Assembly: GCA_947184155.2 (NCBI GenBank)
Contig: CAMXCT020006323.1
Coordinates: forward strand, 21,001-85,000
Source of the DNA: Cladocopium goreaui
Lineage: Eukaryota; Sar; Dinophyceae; Suessiales; Symbiodiniaceae
Direction of reading: 5' to 3'
Length of the DNA: 64,000 nucleotides
The notes below the pieces were generated by a model. That model was given only the letters and a program-made list of their open reading frames with translations, ran no database searches and had not been told where the DNA came from. Position 1 is the first letter of the stretch; every line of letters begins with the position of its first letter. Position numbers and translations under genes: made by a program. Shown here piece after piece: positions 20,674 through 31,450 of the stretch.

Positions 20674-21082
20674 CTTGCCAGTGGGATGGAACAAGGCAGC
20701 AGTTGATTTGGAGTTTTATTCCCATTTTCACATCTCTTAGATGCTCTCAATTCATATGACGGTGCCATAGGACTTTTGACACCGATTGAAGCCTACGTCC
20801 ATGGAAATATGAAGTTACTCCGAACTATGTGTTGGTCGCTTGTGTTTGGAGAATATTGAAGCTATATATCTTCCCATTCTCGTTTGATCCTGGTGCTCAG
20901 CTGCCTTGGCATAGATGGAGACGAGCCGCACTCAGCCTAACACCCAGAGCAGACTGCCAGGAAAGAATCAGCTGGTGGGTATTGGAAACGGAAAACAAAC
21001 ATGGAAATTCCCATGTTTCCGCGGCCATGTTGGTCTACGGAGGCTACAGTATTCTTTTGGAGCCCTTTTCTCAATCGAACAC

Positions 21083-21152
21083 CTCTGTTGCCATTGATCC
21101 GCCAGATGACAGTACAGTAGCACCATGCCTCATCCGCAGAGACGATCAGCAC
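21083..21152 (-). CDS. Candidate exon, same strand
   Basis: 70 nt bounded by GGCCAGCAG and GTGTTC. Reads VLIVSADEAWCYCTVIWRIN followed by GNR, with GC-ending codons. Protein-like but without known domain. Probably an internal exon of the minus-strand gene around 20-21.6 kb. Confidence 0.35.
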
Positions 21153-21423
21153 CTGCTGGCCATCAAATTGGGATCCGATTACTACTTGGATGGTTGGGAA
21201 AACAGAGAGTAGAATCCCTAAACAACTATCTTGACATATCTTGACTACAATAATGTGATGGTATGATGATGTGTGATGGTGTCTTGCACCGGATGTTACG
21301 ATATGCTAAGCACTTGCACAATGGCATAGCTGTTGTCGGAGAACATCGCGGCAGCAAGTTCCAATGCACCACGACATCAACAGTTGGGTGGCAGGATCAA
21401 TCACACCCTTTGAACGAGGAGAT

Positions 21424-21527
21424 TACCCTCTGGTGAACTAACATAGCAATGGAAAATGGCCATTTATAGTGGATTTTCCCATGAAAAATGGTGATTTTCC
21501 ATTGCTATGTTAGTTCACCAGAGGGTA
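21424..21527. mobile_element. Foldback MITE copy B
   Basis: 104 bp, ends TACCCTCTGGTGAAC and GTTCACCAGAGGGTA, with the two halves complementary for about 45 bases each (CATAGCAATGGAAAATGG against TTTTCCATTGCTATG). This is the most regular of the three copies. A TA duplication is possible at the ends. A minus-strand frame enters it from the right. Confidence 0.88.
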
Positions 21528-21602
21528 GGCTGAACATTCAGCGGGCAAATGAAAGAGATTTGAAGCAGGTACTCCCATCCGGCGCACGTCGTTGATTTGC
21601 AT
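21519..21602 (-). CDS. Candidate first exon ending inside MITE copy B
   Basis: Starts with ATG at 21602, directly after CGGCATAG (an AG suited to cis- or trans-splicing), with an in-frame TAG just before. It reads MQINDVRRMGVPASNLFHLP then AECSAYPL, where the last codons lie in the MITE end and are followed by GTGAAC. The 28 codons are open and protein-like. If real, the foldback element supplies its 5' splice site. Product unknown. Confidence 0.35.
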
Positions 21603-22193
21603 CTATGCCGGCGTGAAGGCCAGGGTCAACCGTACCAAGCCACATCAACCAACCCGAAATATCAAAAAAATGCCCGTAAAATCAGTTTCAGACTCAAAAT
21701 CTAACCACCAACGTCAACCCTGGTGCATGGCCTGTGGCGATCGCCCAATTTTCTCGACCAGCTCTCCCTGGTAGAAACAAGGAGGGTTGCCGAAAGACTT
21801 GTGAAATGTGAGCATAGGCATGGGTCAAAGATGTGCTATCCAATAAGACTGAGAGAGACGGTTGAAGGCTTCCCAAGGCCAACAATGATAACAAAGATAT
21901 CTCTTTGCTCGGAAGAACGTGAAATCAAAGGGTAGTTGGCCAACGATTTGGTATTCTTTGTTGAGGCTGGCCAAGGATGATGTCATATGTTTTGCATCCC
22001 GCATGTCTGGTTGGAGCTGCTTGCAGCAACCGGCAGAAATCTGGCCCTGAATGTGGAAGGATATATCATCAAATAGATAGAAAATGAGAACCGCTTGATA
22101 GGAGAAATCCACTTCCAACTACAGATATCATGCCAAAATGACTATCAAATTTATAGCAGATAATTTTTTGGATACCTGCAATATCATGCAACA

Positions 22194-22371
22194 TCACTTG
22201 CAACATCCTGCTTTTCTCTTGAAACGCAGAGACCCGAAGCCCAGGCTGCCAGGGCATGGAGCCATGGAGCAAAGGGCCTTCTCTAAGCAGTCTTTAACAT
22301 CCACGCCCAGAAAGTGGGCAAATCTTCGCAACTCCTGGCAAAACATGATGATGATATGGGGTTCAAGGGCA
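22194..22371 (-). CDS. Candidate exon, unknown product
   Basis: After CCTGGCAG the minus strand reads ALEPHIIIMFCQELRRFAHF then LGVDVKDCLEKALCSMAPCP and on to a TGA at 22194, 58 codons. Codons end mostly in G or C. A GTGATG donor-like site overlaps the stop, so it may be internal or terminal. No family recognised. Confidence 0.5.
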
Positions 22372-22998
22372 CTGCCAGGTTAGGTTGAGCTGGAATGGTT
22401 TTTAAAGATTTGCTCGCTTCAACCAGTGGTGTTGGAGGAAATACACTAGGGAAACCGTCGTGTTGCAGGAGGCAAACACCTCTTGCGAGTGCTCAATGAT
22501 TTCAATGGTCACTGGTGAAAAAGTGGCCTGAGATCTGATCAGATCTCATAAGGCTCGGAAGTCAAGAGACAGTTGTTTTGGGCATTGATCAATTAGCAGA
22601 CTTAGAAAAATGATGAAAGATGTGTGTGCAGCTATTCACACACCTCAGTAATCAGAAAATTCTTTTTCGATCTTCACGTTCTGGTTGGTGGTTGAGCCAC
22701 TCATCCCAAGAGTTTGAAAAATCATTGAACTCATCTCCACCCAAAAAAACACAAAAGATTTAACGATCAACCAGCGTTTTGACTTGTAGTGATCATTGAA
22801 TCCAATCCTCTGAGATTCAGCTCACTACGCAAAGCGTGGACAAGAAAAACCATGTATTTCTTGGTCTAGTCTTGTATTTCATGTTCAAACAGAATGACCC
22901 AGGTTGAAGTTCGACTGAATTGTTCCAAGAACTTTGGTGTTCAAACATCAATATAGTGGTTGTTCCAACTACATTATATGTTGGGGATCTGATCAAAC

Positions 22999-23085
22999 AA
23001 GCAATGGAAAACCAGGATGCCACCCCCGCGCTGTCCGCCGCCGTCTTCACGGTGAGATCCGTCTGACGCAGGCGAATCTTTCGGC
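22999..23085 (-). CDS. Candidate exon, unknown product
   Basis: Follows CCCACCTGGCAG and reads RKIRLRQTDLTVKTAADSAG then VASWFSIAC, ending near a GTTTGA donor-like site. Strong GC-ending codons against an AT-rich surround. A second frame (SPASDGSHREDGGGQRGGG) is open, so the frame is provisional. Confidence 0.4.
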
Positions 23086-24030
23086 CTGCCAGGTGGGAGT
23101 TATGGAGAGATGGACCTCAACGAACCTAATCGAAATTGACAGAGAAGCACATCTAGAATATATATATATATAGATATATATGTGTATATATATATATGTA
23201 TATACACACATGAGCCAGGGCCCAGGAACCCACACACCACCCAATGGTATGGTGCCCCCCTCCTGCCCCCCAAACCTCCTATTTGCACATTATTTGCAGC
23301 ATTTTTGAGGCACAGCCTCCCATTAGGACGCTATATACAGCAGTTTGAAAGCACAACTTCCCATGTGAACGTTATTTGCAACATTTGAGAGCCAGAACCT
23401 CGTCACTGGACCCTTTCTAGCTGTATATTTCCAACATATCAATCTAAATCTAGAAGAATCTAGCACATAATACCCAAAACCTGCTTATGTACTGCCTATA
23501 GCATACCTCACACATGGTCTACCACTCATTGTAAGCCTTCACGTTAGATATTTGCTACCTATAGATTATACACTAAATGACATATTGATACCTATATAAT
23601 CCTATATACTATATGTTTGGAGTGAGTATGCATTGTACCTACAAATACATAAATACATAAATATATATATATACATACATAGAAAATCACCAACTAGCAT
23701 TACATACCTATATGTAGTAAGTATATGCCTTCCCTCATCACTGCCTATATACTCCTTACACCCTACATAAACTACCTACACATGTTTCATAGCGTGCCTA
23801 TATACGACTCATTGCGTACTTTGCCCATATACTATATACTATTTCCCTATAGACTCCCTGTAAACTCCCTAAATACTCTCCATATACTCCCTACAAACTG
23901 GACATCAAGCACTTACAGCTGCACAAACACTGCCCATGTAGGACTGTTGTTGTTGGGAACCCCCCTCCCCAGGCCACAAGGGGGAGGGGGGAACCATTTG
24001 GCTGGGGGGGTGTGGTGATCCCTGCTCATG
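23086..24030. other. AT-rich non-coding stretch
   Basis: Short TA runs near 23158-23205 and many CTATA/CCTATATA words to 23900. A G/C-rich palindromic patch (CCCCTCCCC ... GGGGAGGGGGG) lies at about 23960-23990. No gene seen. Confidence 0.6.
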
Positions 24031-24047
24031 TGTATATATATATATAC

Positions 24048-24300
24048 ACACATCACATCACATCACATCACATGACTTGACATCACATGACATGACATGA
24101 CATGACATGACATGACATGACATGACATGACATAACATATGTGATATATAATGATATATAATGATATATAATGATATATAATGATATATAATGATATATA
24201 ATGATATATAATGATATATAATGATACATAATGATATATAATGATATATAATGATATATAATGATATATAATGATATATAATGATATATATATATATAAT
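24048..24300 (+). repeat. (CATGA)n followed by (ATGATATATA)n microsatellites
   Basis: CATCA/CATGA units run to about 24133. Near-perfect 10-bp ATGATATATA units then repeat about fifteen times to 24300. They create a Tyr/His/Ile-rich open frame on the minus strand that is not a gene. Confidence 0.95.
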
Positions 24301-24366
24301 ATGCGCGCTTTCTCATTGTGTGAATACCTACGGCATGCCGAAAAAAAAGCAAAAAAAAAAACAGAC

Positions 24367-24449
24367 CAACAGGGCGCCTTTCATTCGCTCTGCGCGGCCT
24401 TTCTCGTAGTTTTGATCGTCTGTGGGCAGCTCCCAGCGGCAGACTGGAC
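24367..24449 (-). CDS. Candidate exon, unknown product
   Basis: Bounded by GGTGTCCCAG and a GTCTGT donor. Reads GPVCRWELPTDDQNYEKGRA then ERMKGALL, hydrophilic and protein-like with GC-ending codons, in an otherwise AT-rich region next to the microsatellite. Product not recognised. Confidence 0.45.
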
Positions 24450-25374
24450 CTGGGACACTGGACACCCTTGGGACACCATATGACGATAGTCTTCCCCAAA
24501 AAATGGCGATATGGAAGCAGGGATTCTTGACAGTGCGCCAAAAAAACATAGCACACAGGTCTAGACTGTAATTTTGAAATGTCGGCTGCGAACGATGGGT
24601 AGAACAATGAGTCTCAAAGTGAATAGAAGGCCTCATTGGTTGGGTACTGTACTCAAGAGGGTTCAAGATACACCTGCTGCAATGGTGAATTATAGGAAGG
24701 TCCAAGGAATCTGGGGAAACACCCAAGTTTACCTCTTCTTACCGAGCAACAGCAACGCAAGGTCAGCTGGGAAGGATTTAGACAAGACACCTTTCTTTGC
24801 TGAAACCGCTGCACGAATCCAAATGAAATGATTGCAGTCACAGAATAGCGGCAAATTAATGAGCCTTACTACTTTTGAATTGGCTTATCACGTGTTATCA
24901 CTATATGCCTAGTCAACTGCTAGCTACCTCGATCTACTGTGTTTATTGTTGTCGGATGTGTGATCATAACAGTGGTCACCAACTGAGAATCACCCTCGGG
25001 GGCAGCAGAGTCCAGAGTCCAGGGACTCTCAAAGGAGGAATGCGGATCCATGAAAGAATTCTTATCACCAACACCAGCAAACAAGTTCTTTCATGTGGAA
25101 CTCTGGGATTGTTGCTGTTTGACGCATGGGTTGACACTCGTGTCACTCGTGGACATCGCACCCCAATCACTGAGTAGGGGGCATTCATTACTCTTTTTAA
25201 GCCATTCCTGCAGGTGCCCGGGTTGCTCTGAAAAATCTTGAGACCCAAAGCTCCGTCTCACCTAGGTCCTCTCTGATTGGTGCGTGAGTTTTTGTGTTGC
25301 TGAGAAAGTGGGATCAACCGATACATGGTCACACGTACTGAAACTACAAACTGAAACAGAGAAAATAAAGTTCC

Positions 25375-25484
25375 ATCAGCAGCTCCTTGACGCAATCCTC
25401 GTGAAACAAGTGGCCACAGGGGATTCGTAAAGCCTTGCCACGTTGGGAAGAGCGATTTCCCAAGATGCAAAGGCAACATATTCC
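25375..25484 (-). CDS. RING-H2-like exon fragment
   Basis: The minus strand reads CCLC, then 16 residues, then CGHLFHEDCVKELL. This gives C-x2-C-x16-C-x-H-x2-H-x2-C, the spacing of the first six ligands of a RING-H2 finger, with the typical PCGHxFHxxC core. RING-H2 proteins are usually E3 ubiquitin ligases. The last C-x2-C pair is absent from the open frame, and a TGA lies upstream without a clear acceptor, so this is a partial exon or a decayed copy. Confidence 0.4.
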
Positions 25485-25489
25485 CAGGG

Positions 25490-25730
25490 ATCACCTATTT
25501 TGTACGTGCACCGAATTTGTTTTGCCTATATAATATGTACATGTAATTATGCGTTTAAAGTCATATGTATGTATGTATGTATCTATGTATGTATATATAT
25601 ATATATGTGTGTGTGTACATGTACATGTACACGTGTACTCATGATACATATATATATATATGTGTATATGTGTGTATATATATATATACACACATACGTC
25701 TATACACACAAAAGTTTGCATAAATATCCA
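25490..25730. repeat. TA/TG/CA microsatellites
   Basis: Runs of TATG, TATA, TGTG and GTACAT on both sides of 25600-25700. The remaining DNA to 26130 contains repeated ATTTAAATATACG words and no gene. Confidence 0.85.
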
Positions 25731-26149
25731 GGGTCAGCATTTGGTCGCTCAATATCTAAGGACTACGGTAACTACATTTAAATATACGGATATTTAAATA
25801 TACGAACAAGTATTTTAGACTACCTTCGGGAACGTTTTCCTTGGCCCGCCTAGCCATTTAAACATACGGAACCCAATTCATTTCAACATACTGCAACTAC
25901 ATTTAAATATACGAACTGGTATTTCATACTACCTCCGGGGCCTGGCGGTCTGGCCCGCTCTCCACATATTTAAATGTCGTTACCGTACAATTCATCACCT
26001 TTTCTGAGCTTTGGATACCGAACATACCCATCCTGCATCCATGAGAGAGAATCTGAATTTGAGTCATTCCCACGCCCTGAAAAAATCTGAAACTGAGACC
26101 TGTTCTTTACAATATTCTATCTTCCCTCCAGGATGATAGTTGATCAATA

Positions 26150-27325
26150 CAGATGTATACATACATACATACATTACATTACATTACATTACATTGCATT
26201 ACATTACATTAATACATTACATACATACATACATACATACATACATTACATACATACATACATACATTACATACATACATTACATACATACATTACATAC
26301 ATACATACATACATACATTACATACATTACATACATACATACATACATACGTACATACGTACATACGTACATACGTACATACGTACATACGTACATACGT
26401 ACATACGTACATACGTACATACGTACATACATACATACGTACATACGTACATACGTACATACATTACATACGTACATACGTACATACGTACATACGTACA
26501 TACGTACATACGTACATACGTACATACGTACATACGTACATACGTACATACGTACATACATACATACATACATTACATTACATTACATTACATTACATTA
26601 CATTACATTACATACATACATACATACATAAAAACAAAAGTGTATGTGAATGGATACATATGTACATATATACATATATACATACATATACACATATACA
26701 TACATATACAGATATACAGATATACCGATATACATATATACATATATACATACAAATACATACAAATACATACAAATACATACATATACATATATACATA
26801 CATATATACATATATACATTTATACATATATACACATATATACATACATATACATATATACATACATATACATAATACATACATATACACATACATATAC
26901 ATATATACATACATATACATATATACATACATATACAGATATACAGATATACAGATATACATATATACATATATACATATATACATATATACATACATAT
27001 ATACATATATGTACATATATGCATACAAATACATACATATACATACATATACATATATACATACATATATACATATATACATGTATACATTTATACATAT
27101 ATACATACATATACATATGTACATATTTTTACATATATACATGCATATACATATATACATACATATACATATATACATACATTTACATATATATACATAC
27201 ATTTACATATATACATACATATACATATATACATACATATACATAAATACATACATATACATATATACATACATATACATATATACATACATATACATAT
27301 ATAGATATTTAGATATATACATCTG
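26150..27325 (+). repeat. 1.2-kb (TACA)n-type microsatellite
   Basis: One continuous block of TACA/CATA tetramers with sub-blocks: TACAT-TACAT pentamers at 26165-26215 and 26570-26610, TACGTACA octamers at 26345-26550, and TACATATA octamers at 26660-27310. Every frame on both strands is open for long distances as an artefact, giving Tyr/Ile/His- or Met/Tyr/Val-rich translations. Confidence 0.97.
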
Positions 27326-27339
27326 TGTGTATAACTAAT

Positions 27340-28970
27340 GTATTGCTGAGTCACCGCTCTCACCACCTGGTTGCCAAGGCACCGTGGCACCGATTTGAAG
27401 GTCATCGAGGCAAACAGAACACTCGGGGCTTTCCTCATGTCGTGTGACATCAGAGGTGCTGTAGGGTGCAGAAAGGATGTGTGTATGCATGTATGGGTGT
27501 GTATATATATATATGCTAACCCCCCCCCCTGAAACCTACCGTTTTCAATTTTCTATTGTGTTTTACAGTGATTTTTGTTGGTTTTTGCCGTCAAAAGCAG
27601 CCAGCATTTTTTTCATTCATTTGAAGACTTTGGATGCTTGATCATGATGAGTCATGATGCTTCATGTGTAGATACAATGACATATTTTGATGGTATTTGC
27701 AGCATTTTCAACTACCGTATTGTGTTCCCAACAAAGGGTTTCAATTCAAACATTGACAGAATGCGCACGGCACTGTGGCCAAATGTATTTTTCAAGCTTT
27801 ACATTGGTTTTTACAATGTTTTTATTCCTTTTTGTGACACATGAAATTTTGGATTTTGTATGCTTTCAGATCTAGCAGGCATTTTTTTGATGATCAATAT
27901 GGTAGATATTTCTTAGGCCTGTTTGTCCTTACTATGTAGTTTCTCTCTTGTTGTACTGCTGCAGTGGCTCAATGCTTTGGATGATGTGTGGGTCTTAGGT
28001 GGTCCCAGGACCTCTTAGTTCGTACCCCTTCCAAACTATGTCTTAAGTATAATTTACGTACCTCAAAGTACCTCAACCTCTCTGCAAAGTTTCCCTTAAG
28101 TAGTGATTCAACCCACATGAAAAAGATCATTCAACTTTGGGTCTTATCCCCGAACCTGAAAAAGGCAGTGAAAACACTGTAAATGGCTACAAGAGACGAT
28201 CAAGCATGCATCCTTCTCTTGAAGAACCAATTCTAAGTGACAAGAGCAGGCTTTACAAACAGACACTTTCATTCAAAGGGTGTAGCATTCCTTAGGCAAA
28301 AAGAGTATTCCTTTTCAATAGGTAGCATTCCTTTGCAGAAAGCCACTTCTCTTGAAAATATATCTCTTCATTTCGATCAATCAATGTTTTTTCCCAACAT
28401 GTAAATATGCATTCTGAATTCACAGACCCATTTCATAACGTACTAAGTACAATACTTCTGGAAGGAAGAAACACGTTCCGTTGCACAAACAGTCCCTGCA
28501 ACATACAAGGCATCTTCCAATCAAATGCAGTATCTCTTCAAATCAAATAAGAATATCTTCAGAAATGTAGCCATTACTTTGAAGAACATACATGTTTTTC
28601 TCTAAGTGACACTATATTTGTTGGAAAACAAGTTTGATATTTAAAAGAACATGCTGCTCATGTGGCACAAGTACTGCTACATTGTGCTTTCTAGAGTCAG
28701 TACGCCCTAATGTTTTGACAGTAATTGTGTATACTTGAAATGAACAAATGTGAGCCGTCTTTGCTTAAACAAAAACATCACAAATGCTACGTTTGTGAGA
28801 TTGACAGTGCCCTTAAACATGGTGGGGCATTCCTTCAAGAAAATGCAACATTGTTTTGACACAGTGTGCTCATTTATTTTTCAGGCGTGGGGAAAAGACC
28901 CAAAGTTGAAACTTTTTCATGGTAGCTGAATCAATCCCATCTGCTTAAGGGAAACCCAAGACGGACGCAT
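27340..28970. other. AT-rich intergenic stretch
   Basis: No exon recognised. Repeated short words such as AGTAGCATTCCTT occur near 28280-28330. The plus frame near 27575-27844 shows no codon bias. Confidence 0.5.
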
Positions 28971-28977
28971 TTCCACA

Positions 28978-29625
28978 GGAATGCATTCAGAATGCATTCA
29001 GAACGCATTCTTTCCCTAATCTAAGATCTAAGATCTAAGATTTGCCCAGAGTCTTTGGGGAATCTTAGATTTAAAACCAAGAACCAAGAACTAAGATTTG
29101 CTCAGCAGTCTTTGGGGAACCTTAGATTTAAAACCAAGAATCAAGAACCAAGATTTGCTCAGGGGTCTTTGGGGAATCTTGGTTCTTGGTTGCAGGAATG
29201 CGTTCAGAATGCATTCTTTATCTAGTCTTTTGGGAATCTTAGATTTTAAACCAAGAACCAAAAACCAAGATTTGCTCAGGAGTCCTGGGGGAATCTTGGT
29301 TCTTGGTTCTTGCTTTTGGTTCGAACCAAGATTTGCTCAGGAGTCCTGGGGGAATCTTGGTTCTTGGTTTTAGTTCGAACCAAGATTTGCTCAGAAGTCT
29401 TGGGGGAATCTTGGTTCTTGGTTTTGGTTCGAACCAAGATTTGCTTAGGAGTCCTGAGGGAATCTTGGTTCTTGGTTCTTGGTTTTGGTTCGAACCTAGA
29501 TTTGCTCAGGAGTCTTGGGGGCATCTTGGTTCTTGGTTCTTGGTTTTAGCAGAGAATGCATTCTGAATGCATTCTTCCCAGAATGCAGAGAATGCATTCT
29601 GAACGCATTCTTCCCAGAATGCTAA
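28978..29625 (+). repeat. 54-bp palindrome-bearing tandem array flanked by GAATGCATTC clusters
   Basis: From about 29262 to 29545 units of 54 bp (one of 61 bp) repeat GATTTGCTCAGGAGTC, TGGGGGAATCTTGG and TTCTTGGTTTTGG. Most carry the palindrome TTGGTTCGAACCAA. A degenerate earlier half (29020-29260) has CTTAGATTTAAAACCAAGA instead. Both outer ends carry clustered GAATGCATTC palindromes (28978-29010, 29200-29215, 29555-29622). Confidence 0.85.
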
Positions 29626-30820
29626 CATTGAAGTTAAGTTCAATCAGTCTCAATAGCATACTTATTACACTATTAGAATATATATATATATATATAATGC
29701 CCTTAGCGTGTATGTAAGGTAACCCCCTTTTGACCCAACCATCTGATGAATATTCCAAAAAGGTAGGTTTCAGGGGGGGTACCATATATATATATACATA
29801 TATACGTACATATGTGGTTGAAAACTCATGTGTGAGCAAAAAAATGGATTTGGAAGATACATGTAACAAAACATCTCGTGTCAAACTCTGGGCCGGTTTG
29901 GGGTCGCAGCTTTCCGAAGTCACGCAATTGATCCCTAGATCCCCAGACCCAAAACCATACCATGCTCGGAGAACAAACAAGATTGGTCCTGGAACTGACA
30001 GTTTACTGGAATGTACATTGCAAATGCAAGAATCAATGCTGAGATTGGTTTTTCAAAGTTATGGGGGTTGTACAGTAACCATTGGAGGTCATGGGCAAGG
30101 GATTGAAAAAAAAAAATGACCCCTTCCTGTCTGGTTAGTAGCTAGGGGCTAGGGGACATCTCAATTCCCAATGGTTGCATGGTCCGACCCTCCTGGATAA
30201 AGCATCGAGGGTATCCAGGTTCCCCGGCGTTCGCCGCGATGTCGTAGCCTGTGACCTGCACCAATTTGGTTCTTACCGGTATTGTTGTTGTCCTGTTTTT
30301 TTCGTCATTTAGAGAAGGGTCAACTGTGAAAAAAGGCATGTTTTAGGACGGAAATTGCCAAAAAAAATCCCCTCCAATCTCTTTATATAATCAAAACTTG
30401 GAAAAGCAACAGAACATCATTACCTAGGCAACATACGGAAAGCCTTAGGACATATTCATCTCGAAGATATGGCCAACGCAGCCAACGCCTTGACCCTGGG
30501 CAAATTTCTCAAAGTGGAGGCGGAAGCGCCTAGCCTCGGGCAAGATGCTGCAAACGTGGCAAACCTTCTGACCTTTTCTGGAAAATATGTTTCCTTGGAG
30601 AATTGGTAGTAAACCCACCTTGGCTGTGAGTTTCACCTAACGCTCGACCACCTGGGCCCCGAGCGCTTCCTTTTTTCCTCAATGTGCAGGCCATGTCCCA
30701 CAGACACGGAACCACAGCGAAGCAATCAAAAAAATGGATAAACGTACATTTACATAAATATACCAGCAATACCGCACAAGGCGGTGGCGGAAGTTGATAG
30801 GAAACTATAGGAGAGGTGGT
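29626..30820. other. Intergenic stretch
   Basis: Short TA run at 29679-29697. Minus-strand islands near 30200-30240 and 30470-30560 are GC-richer but have no decisive frame. Confidence 0.5.
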
Positions 30821-30927
30821 TGTGGTTGTGGTTGTGGCTGTGGTTGTGGTTGTGGTTGTGGGAGTCTCTCTCTCTCTCTCGCTCTCCCTCTCTCTCTCTC
30901 TCTCTTTCTCTCTTTCTCCCTCTCCCT

Positions 30928-30958
<31 letters not shown>

Positions 30959-31450
30959 GCAATCATCTTCTCTCTCCTTCTGCCCATCTATGTGTGGGAA
31001 GTGCCAGAAAGGGAAAACGGTCATGGTGAAGCAAAAAGGGGCAGACTGGCAGACTGCCTGCCCATCTATCTCTCTATCTATCCATCCATCTATCCATCCA
31101 TCTCATTATCCTTATTCATCTATCTATCCATCTCTCTATTTGTCTCTCTATCTGTCTCTCTATCGCTCTACCTATCTCTCTACCTGGTTTTCTCTCCTGT
31201 CTATCTGTTTATCTGTCTATCCATCTATCCGTCTTTCATCGTCTTTCATCGTCTTTCCGTCTATCCATCTTTCCATCTATCCATCTATCCATCTATGAAC
31301 CTATCCATCTATCTATCTGAAACGAAGCAATTCTGCAAGGCTTCTTTCAAAAGTGTATTGATCGATCAATCAATCAACCAATCAATCTATATATCTATCT
31401 ATCTTTCTATCTATCTATCTGTCTGCCTGTCTGTCTATCCATCTATCTGA
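30820..31450 (+). repeat. (TGTGGT)n, (TC)n and (CTAT/CATC)n microsatellites
   Basis: TGTGGT units 30820-30860, TC/CCCTCT run 30863-30959, then CTAT/CATC/TCTG units 31060-31445 interrupted at 31315-31380 by ACGAAGCAATTCTGCAAGG-like unique DNA. Long Ser/Leu-rich frames here are artefacts. Confidence 0.95.

Noticed and set aside
24083..24607. Minus-strand frame of 174 codons
   Set aside because: Its second half is microsatellite translation. The only credible part, 24367-24449, is in a different frame.
26133..27338. Long Tyr/Ile/His-rich open frames on both strands
   Set aside because: Pure consequence of TACA/CATA microsatellites without stop codons in any frame.
29310..29500. GGTTCGAACC as tRNA B-box or tRNA-derived SINE
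   Set aside because: One base short of the B-box consensus, no A-box at the right distance, and the word is part of a perfect palindrome repeated in an array.
30794..31450. Ser/Leu-rich open frame of over 200 codons
   Set aside because: Made by TC and CTAT microsatellites; composition is entirely explained by the repeats.
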